DNA of 64,000 bases from Pedobacter zeaxanthinifaciens (GTDB taxonomy: Bacteria; Bacteroidota; Bacteroidia; Sphingobacteriales; Sphingobacteriaceae): NCBI RefSeq assembly GCF_003313335.1, contig NZ_QMHP01000004.1, forward strand, positions 183,826-247,825, read 5' to 3'. The notes under the pieces are model-generated. The model ran no database searches. It was not told the DNA's origin and saw only the letters and a list, made by a program, of their open reading frames with translations. This document shows positions 30,101 to 38,115 of the stretch, in pieces (positions within the stretch are counted from its first letter, which is position 1; every line of letters begins with the position of its first letter). The translations under genes and the position numbers were made by a program.

Positions 30101-30296
30101 GTTCTGTGATCTGAGATTCGATGATATCCGAATTGGCACCAGGATAAGAGGTACGAACTGAAATGATGGTTGGATCGATAGATGGATATTCCCTAATCCC
30201 TAAAAAGTTATAGCCGATAACCCCAAAAAGTATAATAATGAGGTTCATCACGATAGCCAAAACAGGCCTTTTTATACTGGTGGTTGAAATGCTCAT
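27174..30296 (-). CDS. RND efflux permease, HAE1 type (pump 1)
   Basis: 1040 aa, full length for an AcrB/MexF-like inner-membrane trimer subunit. N-terminal transmembrane helix SIKRPVLAIVMNLIIILFG, then YPGANSDIIESQITEPLE of the porter domain. The proton-relay acidic pair is in GLVVDDGIVVTEN (transmembrane segment 4) and the conserved Lys in LVTKNGILIVEFANQ (segment 10). It drives export of drugs, detergents or other amphiphiles by proton antiport; the substrate cannot be assigned. Its ATG overlaps the adaptor's TAA by one base (TAATG), an arrangement for coupled translation, and TolC follows after 8 bp. Confidence 0.95.
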   Translation of the reverse strand: MSISTTSIKRPVLAIVMNLIIILFGVIGYNFLGIREYPSIDPTIISVRTSYPGANSDIIESQITEPLEKSINSIDGIRNITSSSNQGTSNITVEFNLGKDIDEAANDVRDKVSQAARNLPKDIDGLPTVSKADANSDAIISMTIQSDSRGVTDLSDFAENVIADRIQTIPGVSSVQIQGQRKYAMRVRIDPNKLASYGLTSQDIVTALDRENVELPSGKLTGAATELTVKTLGKLTNAEQFNNLIIKSDSNSVVKLQDVAIAEIGSENEETVLRESGKPMVAVGIIPQPGANYLDISNEFYKRFDKLQADMPNDIKLKVSLDTTQFIKRSVTEVAETILISLVLVILIIYLFFRDWGIAFRPLIDIPVSLVATFFIMYIFGFSINVLTLLAIVLATGLVVDDGIVVTENIFKKVEEGLSPIEAAIKGSNEIFFAVISISITLAAVFLPVIFLQGFVGRLFREFGVTIGAAVLISAFVSLTLTPMLNAYLMKKGGHKPSKFYRLTEPYFVKLNDGYQSNLEKFLKRRWLAAPIILVCAGLIYLFWNILPKETAPYDDRSAINMSVSTPEGTSFAYTDRFMMKINQMVQDSVPEKNVNITITSPGFGGAGSTNSGFVRMGLVAPDERERSQKEIADQLTKITRKYTEGKVTVTQQPTISVGRRGGGLPISYIIQAQNFEKLREKVPQFMEEVAQDPTFTTSDVNLKFNKPEINLTIDREKAKNLGVSIVDIAQTLQLGLSGQRFSYFFMNGKQYQVIGQFDVSNRKDPLDLSSVYVRNDKNQLIQLDNLVTTKEESSPPQLYRNNRFISATVSAGLAPGKSVGDGIDAMDRIAAKVLDETFTTDLSGESRDFKESSSNTLFAFGLALLLVYLILSAQFESFKDPIIIILTVPMAVAGAFLSLWLCGQSWNIFSQIGTIMLIGLVTKNGILIVEFANQLKEQGKTVQEAIREAAVSRLRPILMTSLAIAIGALPIAMALGAAAKSRMSMGTVIIGGTMFSLILTLFVIPAIYSLWSKEHKENTELKQSLAAATADEEQSKNKS

Positions 30297-31378
30297 TATT
30301 TCTTTTTAGCTATTTTCACTTTAACTTCAGCATCGGGTTTCAGCGCCATTGCACCGGTGGTCAACACTGTGTCGCCTACTTTTAATCCAGATAGCACTAA
30401 AATTTGCTCGGCAGTACGTGTACTGGTTTCAACAGGTACCTGTTGTGCTTTTCCGCCTCTAGAAACATACACTACTTTTCCTTCTAAAACCGGAATTACT
30501 GCTTCGGTTGGTATTAAAATGGCATCTTTAATGGTGGTTAATGGCAGTTTTATTTTAGCGAACGATCCCGGTACCAACTCGCCATTTGCATTTGGCGCCA
30601 AAGCCTTAATTTGTAAGGTGCGGGTTTGTTCGTTAATTCCTGGTTCAATAGCAAACACTTTACCACTGTAGTTTTTATTGCTGCCATCAATATTAAATGA
30701 AATATTGCTGTTGGTTTTAATTTGCGAAACGTACTTCTCAGGAACTGAAAAAGTAATTTTTACTGGATTTGTACTCAATAAGTTGGCAATGGTGGTGTTA
30801 GGCGTAAGGTACTCACCAACTGAGATGTTACGCAAGCCAACCTTTCCGCTAAATGGAGCTACAATGGTAGTTTTCGCCAGTTGTGCCCTTATCAATTGTG
30901 CCTGCGATTTTAAGGTTTGAAGTTCGGCTAGTGAAGTATCGTACTCTTCCTGACTGATAGCCCCTTTCTCCAGCAATTGTTTAGCTCTGTTTTCGTTGGT
31001 TGCCGAAAGGTTTTGCTTGGTTAAAGCTTCTTTAAGTTGTGCCTGTATGTCCCTGTCATTGATTTTTACCAATGTGGCTCCTTTGCTCACGTTACTGCCT
31101 TCCTTAAAATATATACCAGTTACCAAACCCGCAACTTCGCTACGTAATGTAACCGCTTCGTTAGCTTCTATACTTCCGGTTATTTCTAGGTTACTGGCAA
31201 AATCGGTTGAGTTAACCACTATACCATCTACATTTAGTGGAGCGCCACCTTTACCCTTTGCACCTTTGCCGCCGCCACCGCCTGGCCCTTCAATCTTTTT
31301 GTTTTCAGAAATTCGGTGATATACCAAGTAGGCAAGTCCTAATGCCAAAATAAGGTAGAATATATATCTTTTTTTCAT
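30296..31378 (-). CDS. Periplasmic adaptor (membrane-fusion) subunit of RND pump 1
   Basis: 360 aa. N-terminal membrane segment (IFYLILALGLAYLVYH), a Gly/Lys-rich linker (GPGGGGGKGAKGKGG), then the HlyD/AcrA layout: lipoyl half-motif (LRSEVAGLVTGIYFKEGSNV), alpha-hairpin with ISQEEYDTSLAEL, second lipoyl half (TTIVAPFSGKVGLRNISVGE) and a beta-barrel with KITFSVPEKYVSQIK. It bridges permease and TolC. It is first gene of the adaptor-permease-TolC-(kinase) cluster. Unlike pump 2, no regulator gene is adjacent. A TAnnTTTG-type -7 element lies 63 bp upstream of the start on the minus strand. Confidence 0.93.
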   Translation of the reverse strand: MKKRYIFYLILALGLAYLVYHRISENKKIEGPGGGGGKGAKGKGGAPLNVDGIVVNSTDFASNLEITGSIEANEAVTLRSEVAGLVTGIYFKEGSNVSKGATLVKINDRDIQAQLKEALTKQNLSATNENRAKQLLEKGAISQEEYDTSLAELQTLKSQAQLIRAQLAKTTIVAPFSGKVGLRNISVGEYLTPNTTIANLLSTNPVKITFSVPEKYVSQIKTNSNISFNIDGSNKNYSGKVFAIEPGINEQTRTLQIKALAPNANGELVPGSFAKIKLPLTTIKDAILIPTEAVIPVLEGKVVYVSRGGKAQQVPVETSTRTAEQILVLSGLKVGDTVLTTGAMALKPDAEVKVKIAKKK

Positions 31379-31440
31379 TGATAATTGGTTGCAATATTTA
31401 CAGTTTCGCTACGCTTGGAAAACAACCAAGTGTATACAAA

Positions 31441-31448
31441 CAAAAATA
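31441..31448 (-). promoter_or_regulatory. Candidate -7 element for the pump 1 operon
   Basis: On the minus strand the sequence reads TATTTTTG, an exact fit to the Bacteroidetes -7 consensus TAnnTTTG, about 63 bp upstream of the adaptor start. No convincing TTG -33 element was found at the right spacing, so this is tentative. Confidence 0.35.
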
Positions 31449-31549
31449 TCTATTTGTTTTTCCATATATAAAGATGTACTAACTATGTTACAGCGGTATG
31501 AACATAATCATTTACAAAAATTATTTTAAATTATATTTTTGTGTCGAGG

Positions 31550-31655
31550 CCTAAACATTTTACCACAAAGCCACGAAGTATAAAATAGTTGTATAAATGG
31601 GTTCTCCTTTAAAACTGTAGTATACTTTGCGACTTAGGGCCTTGGTGGTATAAAC
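31550..31655. repeat. Imperfect palindromic intergenic repeat
   Basis: ACCACAAAGCCACGAAG near 31562-31578 is mirrored by a CTTTGCGACTTAGGGCCTTGGTGGT segment ending near 31650, just before the M61 peptidase start. The CACAAAG/CTTTGCG type of arms recalls repetitive palindromic elements scattered in Bacteroidetes intergenic regions and resembles words in the array at 57271. An exact -7-like TATTTTTG lies just upstream at 31534-31541. Confidence 0.5.
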
Positions 31656-31664
31656 AAAAAATCA

Positions 31665-33488
31665 ATGAAAAAAATACTAGGAGTAGCATTATTGCTAACG
31701 TTAACAATGGCAGCAAAATCGCAAGTAAAAATTGGCTTTGAGGTTTCTTTTAAAGAGCCACAGGCGCATTATGCAGAGGTGGAAATGAACCTATCGGGTA
31801 TTGCCGCAAAGGATTATGTAGATTTGAAAATGCCAGTTTGGACACCAGGTTCATATTTGGTAAGAGAGTTTGGTAAGAATGTGGAAAGTTTTTCTGCTTC
31901 CGCTAATGGCAAACCGGCCAAAGTACAAAAAGTTACCAAAAACACTTGGCGAGTTTACAATGCTAAAGCCGCTGCAATTAAAGTAAATTACCGTGTTTAT
32001 GCATTTGAAATTTCTGTTCGCACTGCATTTATAGATGATTCTCATGCCTTCTTGTCGTCGGCTGGAATTTTCATGTATCCAGCGGGCATGCTTAAAACAC
32101 CAAGTACCGTTAAAATTATTCCTTTTGGTAAATGGGATAAAGTTAGTACTGGTTTAGAACCTGTAGCTGGTCAGAAATTTACTTACTATGCTACTGATTT
32201 TGACATCTTATTTGATAGTCCAATTGAGGTAGGCAACCAAGATGTATTTGACTTTATGGCTGCTGGCGTTAAGCATGAAGTTGCCATGTATGGTGGTGGC
32301 AATTATGATAAGGAACGCTTAAAGGTTGATATGGCAAAAGTAATTGAGCAAGCTACAGCCATTTTCGGCGAAAATCCGAATAAGCATTATACCTTTATTG
32401 TACATAATTACGAGCAAGGTGGTGGCGGTTTAGAGCATCTTAACTCAACCGTGTTAGGTGCCAGCCGAAATGCCTACGGTACCGAGAGAGGTTATAAAGG
32501 ATTCCTTTCATTGGTAGCTCATGAGTATTTTCACTTATGGAACGTAAAGCGTTTGCGCCCAATTGCTTTAGGTCCGTTTGATTACGATAACGAAAATTAT
32601 ACCACCAACTTGTGGACTGCAGAAGGTTTTACTTCTTATTACGAAAATAAATTGCTGATTAGAGCAGGCGTTACCAATCAGAGTACTTTTTTAAATGATA
32701 TCATTGGTGGCTTGGGAACGGTAATCAATACGCCGGGTTCAAAAGTTCAATCGGCATCTTCTTCAAGTTTTGATGCATGGATCATCGGATATCGTCCGAA
32801 TGAAAACTCTAAAAACAGCTCAATATCCTACTATAGCAAAGGCGAAATTATTGGTTTATTGATGGATTTAGAAATTGCTAACGCTACAAAGGGCGCAAAA
32901 AGTTTAGATGATGTGATGAAGGCCATGTATGAACAAGGAAAGCAACAAAAACGTGGCTATACCGATGCTGAGTTTAAAGCGATGGTTGAAAAAATCAGTG
33001 GCGTTAGCTTTACCAAATTTTGGGCAAAATACATTGATGGAACTGATGATGTAGATTTTGAAAAGTATTTTGCATATGCAGGCATAAATGCTGCCAGAGA
33101 AATTGCATCGCCAAACAAACCTTACACAGGAGCAGCTTTAAAAGTGGAAAGAATGGTTACTGTGAGTGGCGTTGCCAGAAATTCTCCAGCGTGGGTACAA
33201 GGCTTAAATGTAAACGATGATATTTTGGCGATTGACGGTTCTACTATTGTTGATGAGATGAGAAGTGTAAGACTTCCAAGTCCGGGTTTAACCCTGGAAG
33301 CATTGCCTTCTATTGCTAAAAAACAAGTTGGTGATGTAGTAGAAATCACAATTAGAAGAGATGGCTTGGAAAGAAAAATTTCTCTTACCTTGAAGGAGAG
33401 TCCTAACATTCGAATCAAGGCATCGTATCAAGAAGATGCGACTCCACAACAGATAGCGGTGAGACAAAGGTGGATGGGTGTAAAATAG
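31665..33488 (+). CDS. M61 family metallopeptidase with PDZ domain
   Basis: 607 aa with signal peptide (ILGVALLLTLTMAAKSQ). The zinc-binding HEYFH motif is at residues 286-290, and the third ligand Glu320 lies in WTAEGFTSYYE, 30 residues later, as in gluzincin-type glycyl aminopeptidases (M61). The N-terminal beta domain contains KMPVWTPGSYLVREF, a conserved M61 segment. A C-terminal PDZ-like domain (about 490-580, VARNSPAWVQGLNVNDDILAI) follows. The enzyme is probably periplasmic and trims N-terminal residues from peptides; substrate preference is inferred from the family. It is followed by a strong bidirectional terminator. Confidence 0.92.
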   Translation: MKKILGVALLLTLTMAAKSQVKIGFEVSFKEPQAHYAEVEMNLSGIAAKDYVDLKMPVWTPGSYLVREFGKNVESFSASANGKPAKVQKVTKNTWRVYNAKAAAIKVNYRVYAFEISVRTAFIDDSHAFLSSAGIFMYPAGMLKTPSTVKIIPFGKWDKVSTGLEPVAGQKFTYYATDFDILFDSPIEVGNQDVFDFMAAGVKHEVAMYGGGNYDKERLKVDMAKVIEQATAIFGENPNKHYTFIVHNYEQGGGGLEHLNSTVLGASRNAYGTERGYKGFLSLVAHEYFHLWNVKRLRPIALGPFDYDNENYTTNLWTAEGFTSYYENKLLIRAGVTNQSTFLNDIIGGLGTVINTPGSKVQSASSSSFDAWIIGYRPNENSKNSSISYYSKGEIIGLLMDLEIANATKGAKSLDDVMKAMYEQGKQQKRGYTDAEFKAMVEKISGVSFTKFWAKYIDGTDDVDFEKYFAYAGINAAREIASPNKPYTGAALKVERMVTVSGVARNSPAWVQGLNVNDDILAIDGSTIVDEMRSVRLPSPGLTLEALPSIAKKQVGDVVEITIRRDGLERKISLTLKESPNIRIKASYQEDATPQQIAVRQRWMGVK

Positions 33489-33513
33489 ATCCTCAGAAAA
33501 TTAGAATAATAAA

Positions 33514-33545
33514 AAAAGTCCCGGCACATTGTCGGGACTTTTCTA
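33514..33545. terminator. Bidirectional terminator between M61 peptidase and beta-barrel gene
   Basis: Arms AAAAGTCCCG (33514-33523) and its exact complement (33533-33542) with a 9-nt loop, flanked by an A-run on the left and T-run on the right, so it can act on both convergent genes. Confidence 0.9.
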
Positions 33546-33564
33546 TGTTAGGTAGTAGTGTTTG

Positions 33565-34038
33565 TTAGAAAGTAAACCTGAAACCGAAACCAAATCTTCC
33601 TGCTTCAAAATCTGAATTGTCGCCAATCCAAGCAGTTGGTCTCCAATCAAAGTTCATTTGAATAGGTGCTCCTGGAATTTTAAAGTCTAAACCAGCTTGA
33701 GGGATCAATAAAAAGTTAGTTTGATCATAAGGGCCAGCACTGAAAAAGTTTAAACCCGGACCACCACCAACGTACCATTTTAAGCCGTTAGCTCCGGCAA
33801 TATTTCCGTGATGTTGGTAAAAAGCTTGCAAACGTGTGCTGTTTCCTCCAAATAAAAGCTCTAATTGTCCGGCACCTTGGCTGTTAAAGAAGTGTTTGAA
33901 CGATGGTCCCACTAAAGTAGCGCCATTACCAAAGTCGATACCTAAACCCAGAGCATTTTTGTACTGCGCATTAGCATTTGATAAGTTCATTGTCAAGAAA
34001 GCTGCGCTAGCGATAATTGTAAAAAGTAGTTTTTTCAT
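33565..34038 (-). CDS. Small outer-membrane beta-barrel protein, function unknown
   Basis: 157 aa from ATG 34038, which opens a clean signal peptide (MKKLLFTIIASAAFLTM to ANAQ); a longer frame from 34074 lacks one. The mature part is rich in alternating Gly/aromatic strands (LGLGIDFGNGATLVGPSF, WYVGGGPGLNFF) and ends in GRFGFGFRFTF, with a terminal Phe as expected for BAM-assembled barrels. About eight strands would fit the length. No family-specific motif was seen. It converges with the M61 peptidase gene. Confidence 0.8.
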   Translation of the reverse strand: MKKLLFTIIASAAFLTMNLSNANAQYKNALGLGIDFGNGATLVGPSFKHFFNSQGAGQLELLFGGNSTRLQAFYQHHGNIAGANGLKWYVGGGPGLNFFSAGPYDQTNFLLIPQAGLDFKIPGAPIQMNFDWRPTAWIGDNSDFEAGRFGFGFRFTF

Positions 34039-34265
34039 AAAATTATATTGTTTTTGTGTAATTATTGTCGGCAATACAACTTCTATGCCTAATTTTTATC
34101 AAGAAGTTAACAAAGCAATTTTTCATTTGTTTTGCTTTAGAGGTTCGTAAACGTGAAAAAAAATTATGCTTGCATAGTATAAAGCTCGTTTAAAAAACCT
34201 AAATTAGGATGTTTAATGGCTCTAAATGGCCATTTGATAGGTTTAGCCAATATAAATTTCGAGGT

Positions 34266-36044
34266 ATGTCAATTTCAGTAACACGGGTTTTTGATCTTCT
34301 AAAATATAACTTGGAAAAATTTCCGAAAGAAGAGTTTGTTAGCGGTAAAATAAAGGGCGAGTGGCGCAAATTTAGTACAAAAAAATTTTGTGAAACTACC
34401 GATAATTTAAGTAGGGGGTTAACCTCTATTGGCATTGGGAAAGGATCCAGAGTAGCAATTATGTCGGCAAATAGGCCTGAGTGGAATATTTGCGACTATG
34501 CCATTATGCAGCTGGGAGCGTATCAAATTCCATTGTATCCAACGCTTGCTGAGCACGACGTGAAATTCATTTTGGGTGATGCCGAAATAAGTGTAGTGTT
34601 TGTGGCTGATGAGCAACTTTATCAAAAGGTTAAAACGGTATGTGCCGAGTTAACTCACCAAGTAGATATCTATACATTTGATCAAATTGCTGGAGCCAAA
34701 CATTGGGAGGAGCTTACAGCAATTGGCGCTACATTGAATACTGTAGATTTGGAGACTTATCGAGAGGCGGTCGCACCTGAGGATATCCTAACTATTATTT
34801 ACACTTCAGGAACAACTGGTACGCCTAAGGGGGTAATGCTCACCCACGATAATCTGGTTCAAAATTTTAAGAAATCAGCGGTGCTTTTGCCAGATAATGT
34901 AACTCATGCATTGAGTTTTTTGCCTTTGTCGCACATTTTCGAACGCATGATTTCCTATTTATATGCCTATCTTAACATCGCAATTTATTACGCCGAAAGT
35001 ATGGATACAATTGTTGCCGACATACAATTTGTAAAACCAAGTGGTTTTTCAACGGTCCCTAGGTTGTTAGAAAAAGTCTATGATAAAATAGTGGAAAAGG
35101 GCAAAGCGCTAACTGGAATCAAAAAAGCAATCTTTTTTTGGTCGCTAGCCTTAGCCGAAAAGTATGACATTAATAAAAGCTGGTGGTATAATTTCAAACT
35201 TGGAATTGCCAGAAAATTGGTGTTTAAAAAATGGAAGGAAGCATTGGGAGGAAATATCCAAGTGATCATTTCTGGAGGTGCGGCCTTAAACCCTCGTTTG
35301 GCTAGGGTGTTTTGGGCAGCAGGTTTGCCAGTGTTTGAGGGCTATGGCTTAACGGAAACATCGCCAGTAATTACAGTAAACCACTTTGATGCCATTAGGT
35401 TTGGCAGTGTGGGTATGCCCATTGAAGGGGTGGAGGTGAAAATAGCTTCCGACGGAGAGATTTTGGTGAGGGGGCATAACTTAATGAAAGGCTATTACAA
35501 CAAACCTCAATTAACGGACGAGGCCATTGATAGCGAAGGCTGGTTCCATACGGGCGACATTGGTGAGCTTAACGAAGGTTATTTGAAAATTACCGATCGT
35601 AAGAAAGAAATGTTTAAAACTGCTGGTGGTAAATACGTGGCGCCGCAAATGGTTGAAAATAAGATTAAAGAGGCACCATTGGTGGAACAAATCATGGTGT
35701 TGGGCGAGAATAGAAAGTTTCCATCTGCCTTGGTAGTGCCAAATTTCGAAGCACTTAAAAATTGGTGTAAACTAAAAGGAATTGAATTTGGCAGCAATGA
35801 AACCATAGTAGAAAACAAGGAAGTTAAAGCCAAGTTTCAAAAATTGATTGACGAAGCGAATAAAGAGTTTGGAAAATGGGAGCAAGTAAAGCAATTTGCA
35901 TTATTGCCTAAAGAGTGGAGTATCGATGGAGGTGAGCTAACGCCGAAATTGAGCTTAAAACGCAAAATCATCTTGGAAAAAAACAATGAAATAATAGAAA
36001 AGATATATAAAGATGCAGAAAATTATCATCCAGAAAATAAGTAA
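34266..36044 (+). CDS. Long-chain fatty-acid--CoA ligase (AMP-forming)
   Basis: 592 aa from ATG 34266; a frame from 34209 adds 19 residues of non-family sequence and is less likely. ANL-superfamily motifs are intact: the P-loop-like IIYTSGTTGTPKGVMLTH, the A5 motif GYGLTETSP, GWFHTGDIGEL with the ATP-ribose-binding Asp, and the hinge/A8 segment LKITDRKKEMFKTAGGKYV. It activates long-chain fatty acids to acyl-CoA via acyl-AMP, for degradation or lipid synthesis; the LC-FACS subtype is recognisable from length and the VPRLLEKVYDKI region. The last 32 bp overlap the start of the gamma-glutamyltransferase gene. Confidence 0.92.
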   Translation: MSISVTRVFDLLKYNLEKFPKEEFVSGKIKGEWRKFSTKKFCETTDNLSRGLTSIGIGKGSRVAIMSANRPEWNICDYAIMQLGAYQIPLYPTLAEHDVKFILGDAEISVVFVADEQLYQKVKTVCAELTHQVDIYTFDQIAGAKHWEELTAIGATLNTVDLETYREAVAPEDILTIIYTSGTTGTPKGVMLTHDNLVQNFKKSAVLLPDNVTHALSFLPLSHIFERMISYLYAYLNIAIYYAESMDTIVADIQFVKPSGFSTVPRLLEKVYDKIVEKGKALTGIKKAIFFWSLALAEKYDINKSWWYNFKLGIARKLVFKKWKEALGGNIQVIISGGAALNPRLARVFWAAGLPVFEGYGLTETSPVITVNHFDAIRFGSVGMPIEGVEVKIASDGEILVRGHNLMKGYYNKPQLTDEAIDSEGWFHTGDIGELNEGYLKITDRKKEMFKTAGGKYVAPQMVENKIKEAPLVEQIMVLGENRKFPSALVVPNFEALKNWCKLKGIEFGSNETIVENKEVKAKFQKLIDEANKEFGKWEQVKQFALLPKEWSIDGGELTPKLSLKRKIILEKNNEIIEKIYKDAENYHPENK

Positions 36045-37782
36045 AACACTAGCGCAATTTAAATTAATTGGGCTAGTATTATTGCTTGCTGCAAGTAATG
36101 AAGCAAAGGCTCAAGTAGATAGCGTTAAGGCGTTTGAATTTTTAAGTAAGGGAGATAAACAGACCAAACAGGCACTTGAATTTAAAAATGGAGCAGTAGT
36201 ATCTGCGCACCCTGCTGCTACTGAAGTTGGAGTAGCTATCCTGAAAAAGGGTGGAAACGCGGTGGATGCCACGGTGGCAGTTCAGTTTGCCTTAGCGGTG
36301 GTATACCCAAACGCCGGTAATATTGGAGGTGGCGGTTTCCTAATTTATCGCTCTGCCAAAGGTGAAATCAACTCAATGGATTTTAGGGAAAAAGCACCTG
36401 CTTTAGCAAACCGAGATATGTTTTTAGACGCCAACGGAAATGCCATTTCTGAAAAAAGTAAGGAAGGTCATTTAGCTGCTGGCGTACCCGGAAGTGTAGC
36501 CGGAATGGCTGAGCTGCATAGGAAATATGGTAAGTTGAAGTGGGCTGATTTGGTTGAGCCTGCGTATCAATTGGCCAAAAATGGTTTCAAAATTACCAAA
36601 ATGCAGGCAAGGGAATTGAATAGGTTGAAGCAAAAGTTTCAGCAGTTCAATCCGCTAGGGACAGCATTTGTTAAAAATGAAGAGTGGAAGGAAGGAGATT
36701 TGTTAGTTCAAGAGGAACTTGCAAATACAATGAGCTTAATACGCGATAAAGGTAGGGCTGGTTTTTACGAAGGCCAAGTGGCTGATTTTATTGCCGAAGA
36801 AATGAAACGTGGCGGTGGTTTAATCTCCAAAGAAGATTTAAAAAACTACAAAGCAGCTTGGCGTACGCCTATCATTGGTCAATATCGTGGTTACAAGGTA
36901 ATTACCATGCCACCAACTTCAAGTGGCGGTATTGCATTGGTGCAATTGCTGCAATCTGTATCGCAGTATCCTTTGTCTAAATGGGGACATAACGCTGATT
37001 CGACAGTGCAGGTGATGATTGAAGCGGAACGAAGAGTTTACGCAGACAGAGCTAAACATCTTGGCGATCCGGATTTTTGGAAAGTACCGCAGAAGGAATT
37101 ATTAGAGCCAGCTTACAATAGTGCGAGAATGTCGAACTTAAACTGGAATAAAGCAACCCTAAGTACCGATATCCAAGCTGGCGAATTTGCTAAAAAAGAA
37201 AGTGAAGAAACTACCCATTTTTCTATTGTTGATAAAGATGGTAATGCCGTTTCACTGACCACTACCATTAATACTTCTTACGGTAATTACGTGGTGGTTA
37301 AAGGAGCGGGTTTCTTTTTAAATAACGAAATGGACGATTTTTCTGTAAAGCCAGGAACACCTAATTATTTTGGTTTGATTGGCTACGAAGCTAATGCCAT
37401 AGCACCGAGAAAGCGAATGTTGAGCTCAATGACGCCTACTATATTGGAAAAAGATGGAAAACTAGCCATGGTGGTTGGCACTCCAGGCGGTTCAACCATT
37501 ATTACTTCTGTTTTTCAAACTATCGTTAACGTAGTAGATTTTGGAATGGATATGCAGACAGCGGTTAATGCAAAGAAATTTCATCATCAATGGTTGCCAG
37601 ATATTACCAATTTAGAACCTGAGGCATTAAATGAGGTTACGCAGCAGAAATTGGAAGCTAAAGGATATAAGTTTGATAGGAGAGGAAGTATCGGAAGAGT
37701 GGATGCAATCTTGCTCACTAAAAAAGGTACTTTCCAAACAGGTGCTGATCCCCGAGGCGATGATACCGCTGGAGGTTGGTAA
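36013..37782 (+). CDS. ggt: Gamma-glutamyltransferase (glutathione hydrolase)
   Basis: 589 aa with N-terminal signal (LIGLVLLLAASNEAKAQ), so periplasmic. Family motifs: VSAHPAATEVGVAILKKGGN, PNAGNIGGGGFLIYRS, DFREKAPALANRDM, and the autoprocessing site TTHFSIVD, where Thr400 becomes the N-terminal nucleophile of the small subunit, followed by GNAVSLTTTINTSYG and the oxyanion segment MLSSMTPTI. It transfers or hydrolyses the gamma-glutamyl group of glutathione. The start lies inside the ligase gene (32-bp overlap), so translation is probably coupled to it although the functions are not obviously related. A terminator follows 20 bp after the stop. Confidence 0.95.
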   Translation: MQKIIIQKISKTLAQFKLIGLVLLLAASNEAKAQVDSVKAFEFLSKGDKQTKQALEFKNGAVVSAHPAATEVGVAILKKGGNAVDATVAVQFALAVVYPNAGNIGGGGFLIYRSAKGEINSMDFREKAPALANRDMFLDANGNAISEKSKEGHLAAGVPGSVAGMAELHRKYGKLKWADLVEPAYQLAKNGFKITKMQARELNRLKQKFQQFNPLGTAFVKNEEWKEGDLLVQEELANTMSLIRDKGRAGFYEGQVADFIAEEMKRGGGLISKEDLKNYKAAWRTPIIGQYRGYKVITMPPTSSGGIALVQLLQSVSQYPLSKWGHNADSTVQVMIEAERRVYADRAKHLGDPDFWKVPQKELLEPAYNSARMSNLNWNKATLSTDIQAGEFAKKESEETTHFSIVDKDGNAVSLTTTINTSYGNYVVVKGAGFFLNNEMDDFSVKPGTPNYFGLIGYEANAIAPRKRMLSSMTPTILEKDGKLAMVVGTPGGSTIITSVFQTIVNVVDFGMDMQTAVNAKKFHHQWLPDITNLEPEALNEVTQQKLEAKGYKFDRRGSIGRVDAILLTKKGTFQTGADPRGDDTAGGW

Positions 37783-37801
37783 TCCTATTGCCATTTAGAA
37801 G

Positions 37802-37836
37802 AAACGAGGTTGAATTTAAACAGCCTCGTTTTTTTA
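37802..37836 (+). terminator. Rho-independent terminator after ggt
   Basis: AAACGAGGTTG (37802-37812) pairs with CAGCCTCGTTT (37821-37831) with one G-U pair and an 8-nt loop; a T-run follows. Confidence 0.88.
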
Positions 37837-38115
37837 TTTTTATGTTCCTGCTATCATGAAATTTTAGCAAAGTAAAAGCTCCGTTACCTAGGTTCGGCAT
37901 TAAAATAAGATTCAGTTTTTGGCGTTTTATTTAGGCTTTATTTTTTAAAGTGTATAGCAAACTGAACACTTTATTAATATTATGCCAAATTTTCTTCTGT
38001 TTTTGTAATTTATTGTTTTATAGATTGTTATGTAGCTTTTTTCTGAAATATACTCCTTTTTGGTATACCTATTGCCCAACTATCGGCAAAATAGTAAAGC
38101 TTATAAATCAATATT
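37837..38115 (+). promoter_or_regulatory. Leader/promoter region of the OmpA gene
   Basis: AT-rich spacer between the ggt terminator and the OmpA start. It contains a perfect 8-bp inverted repeat, TAAAGTGT (37946-37953) and its complement (37966-37973), with a 12-nt loop. I could not place an exact TAnnTTTG element. A long leader is common for abundant outer-membrane proteins, but no conserved RNA motif is evident. Confidence 0.35.
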
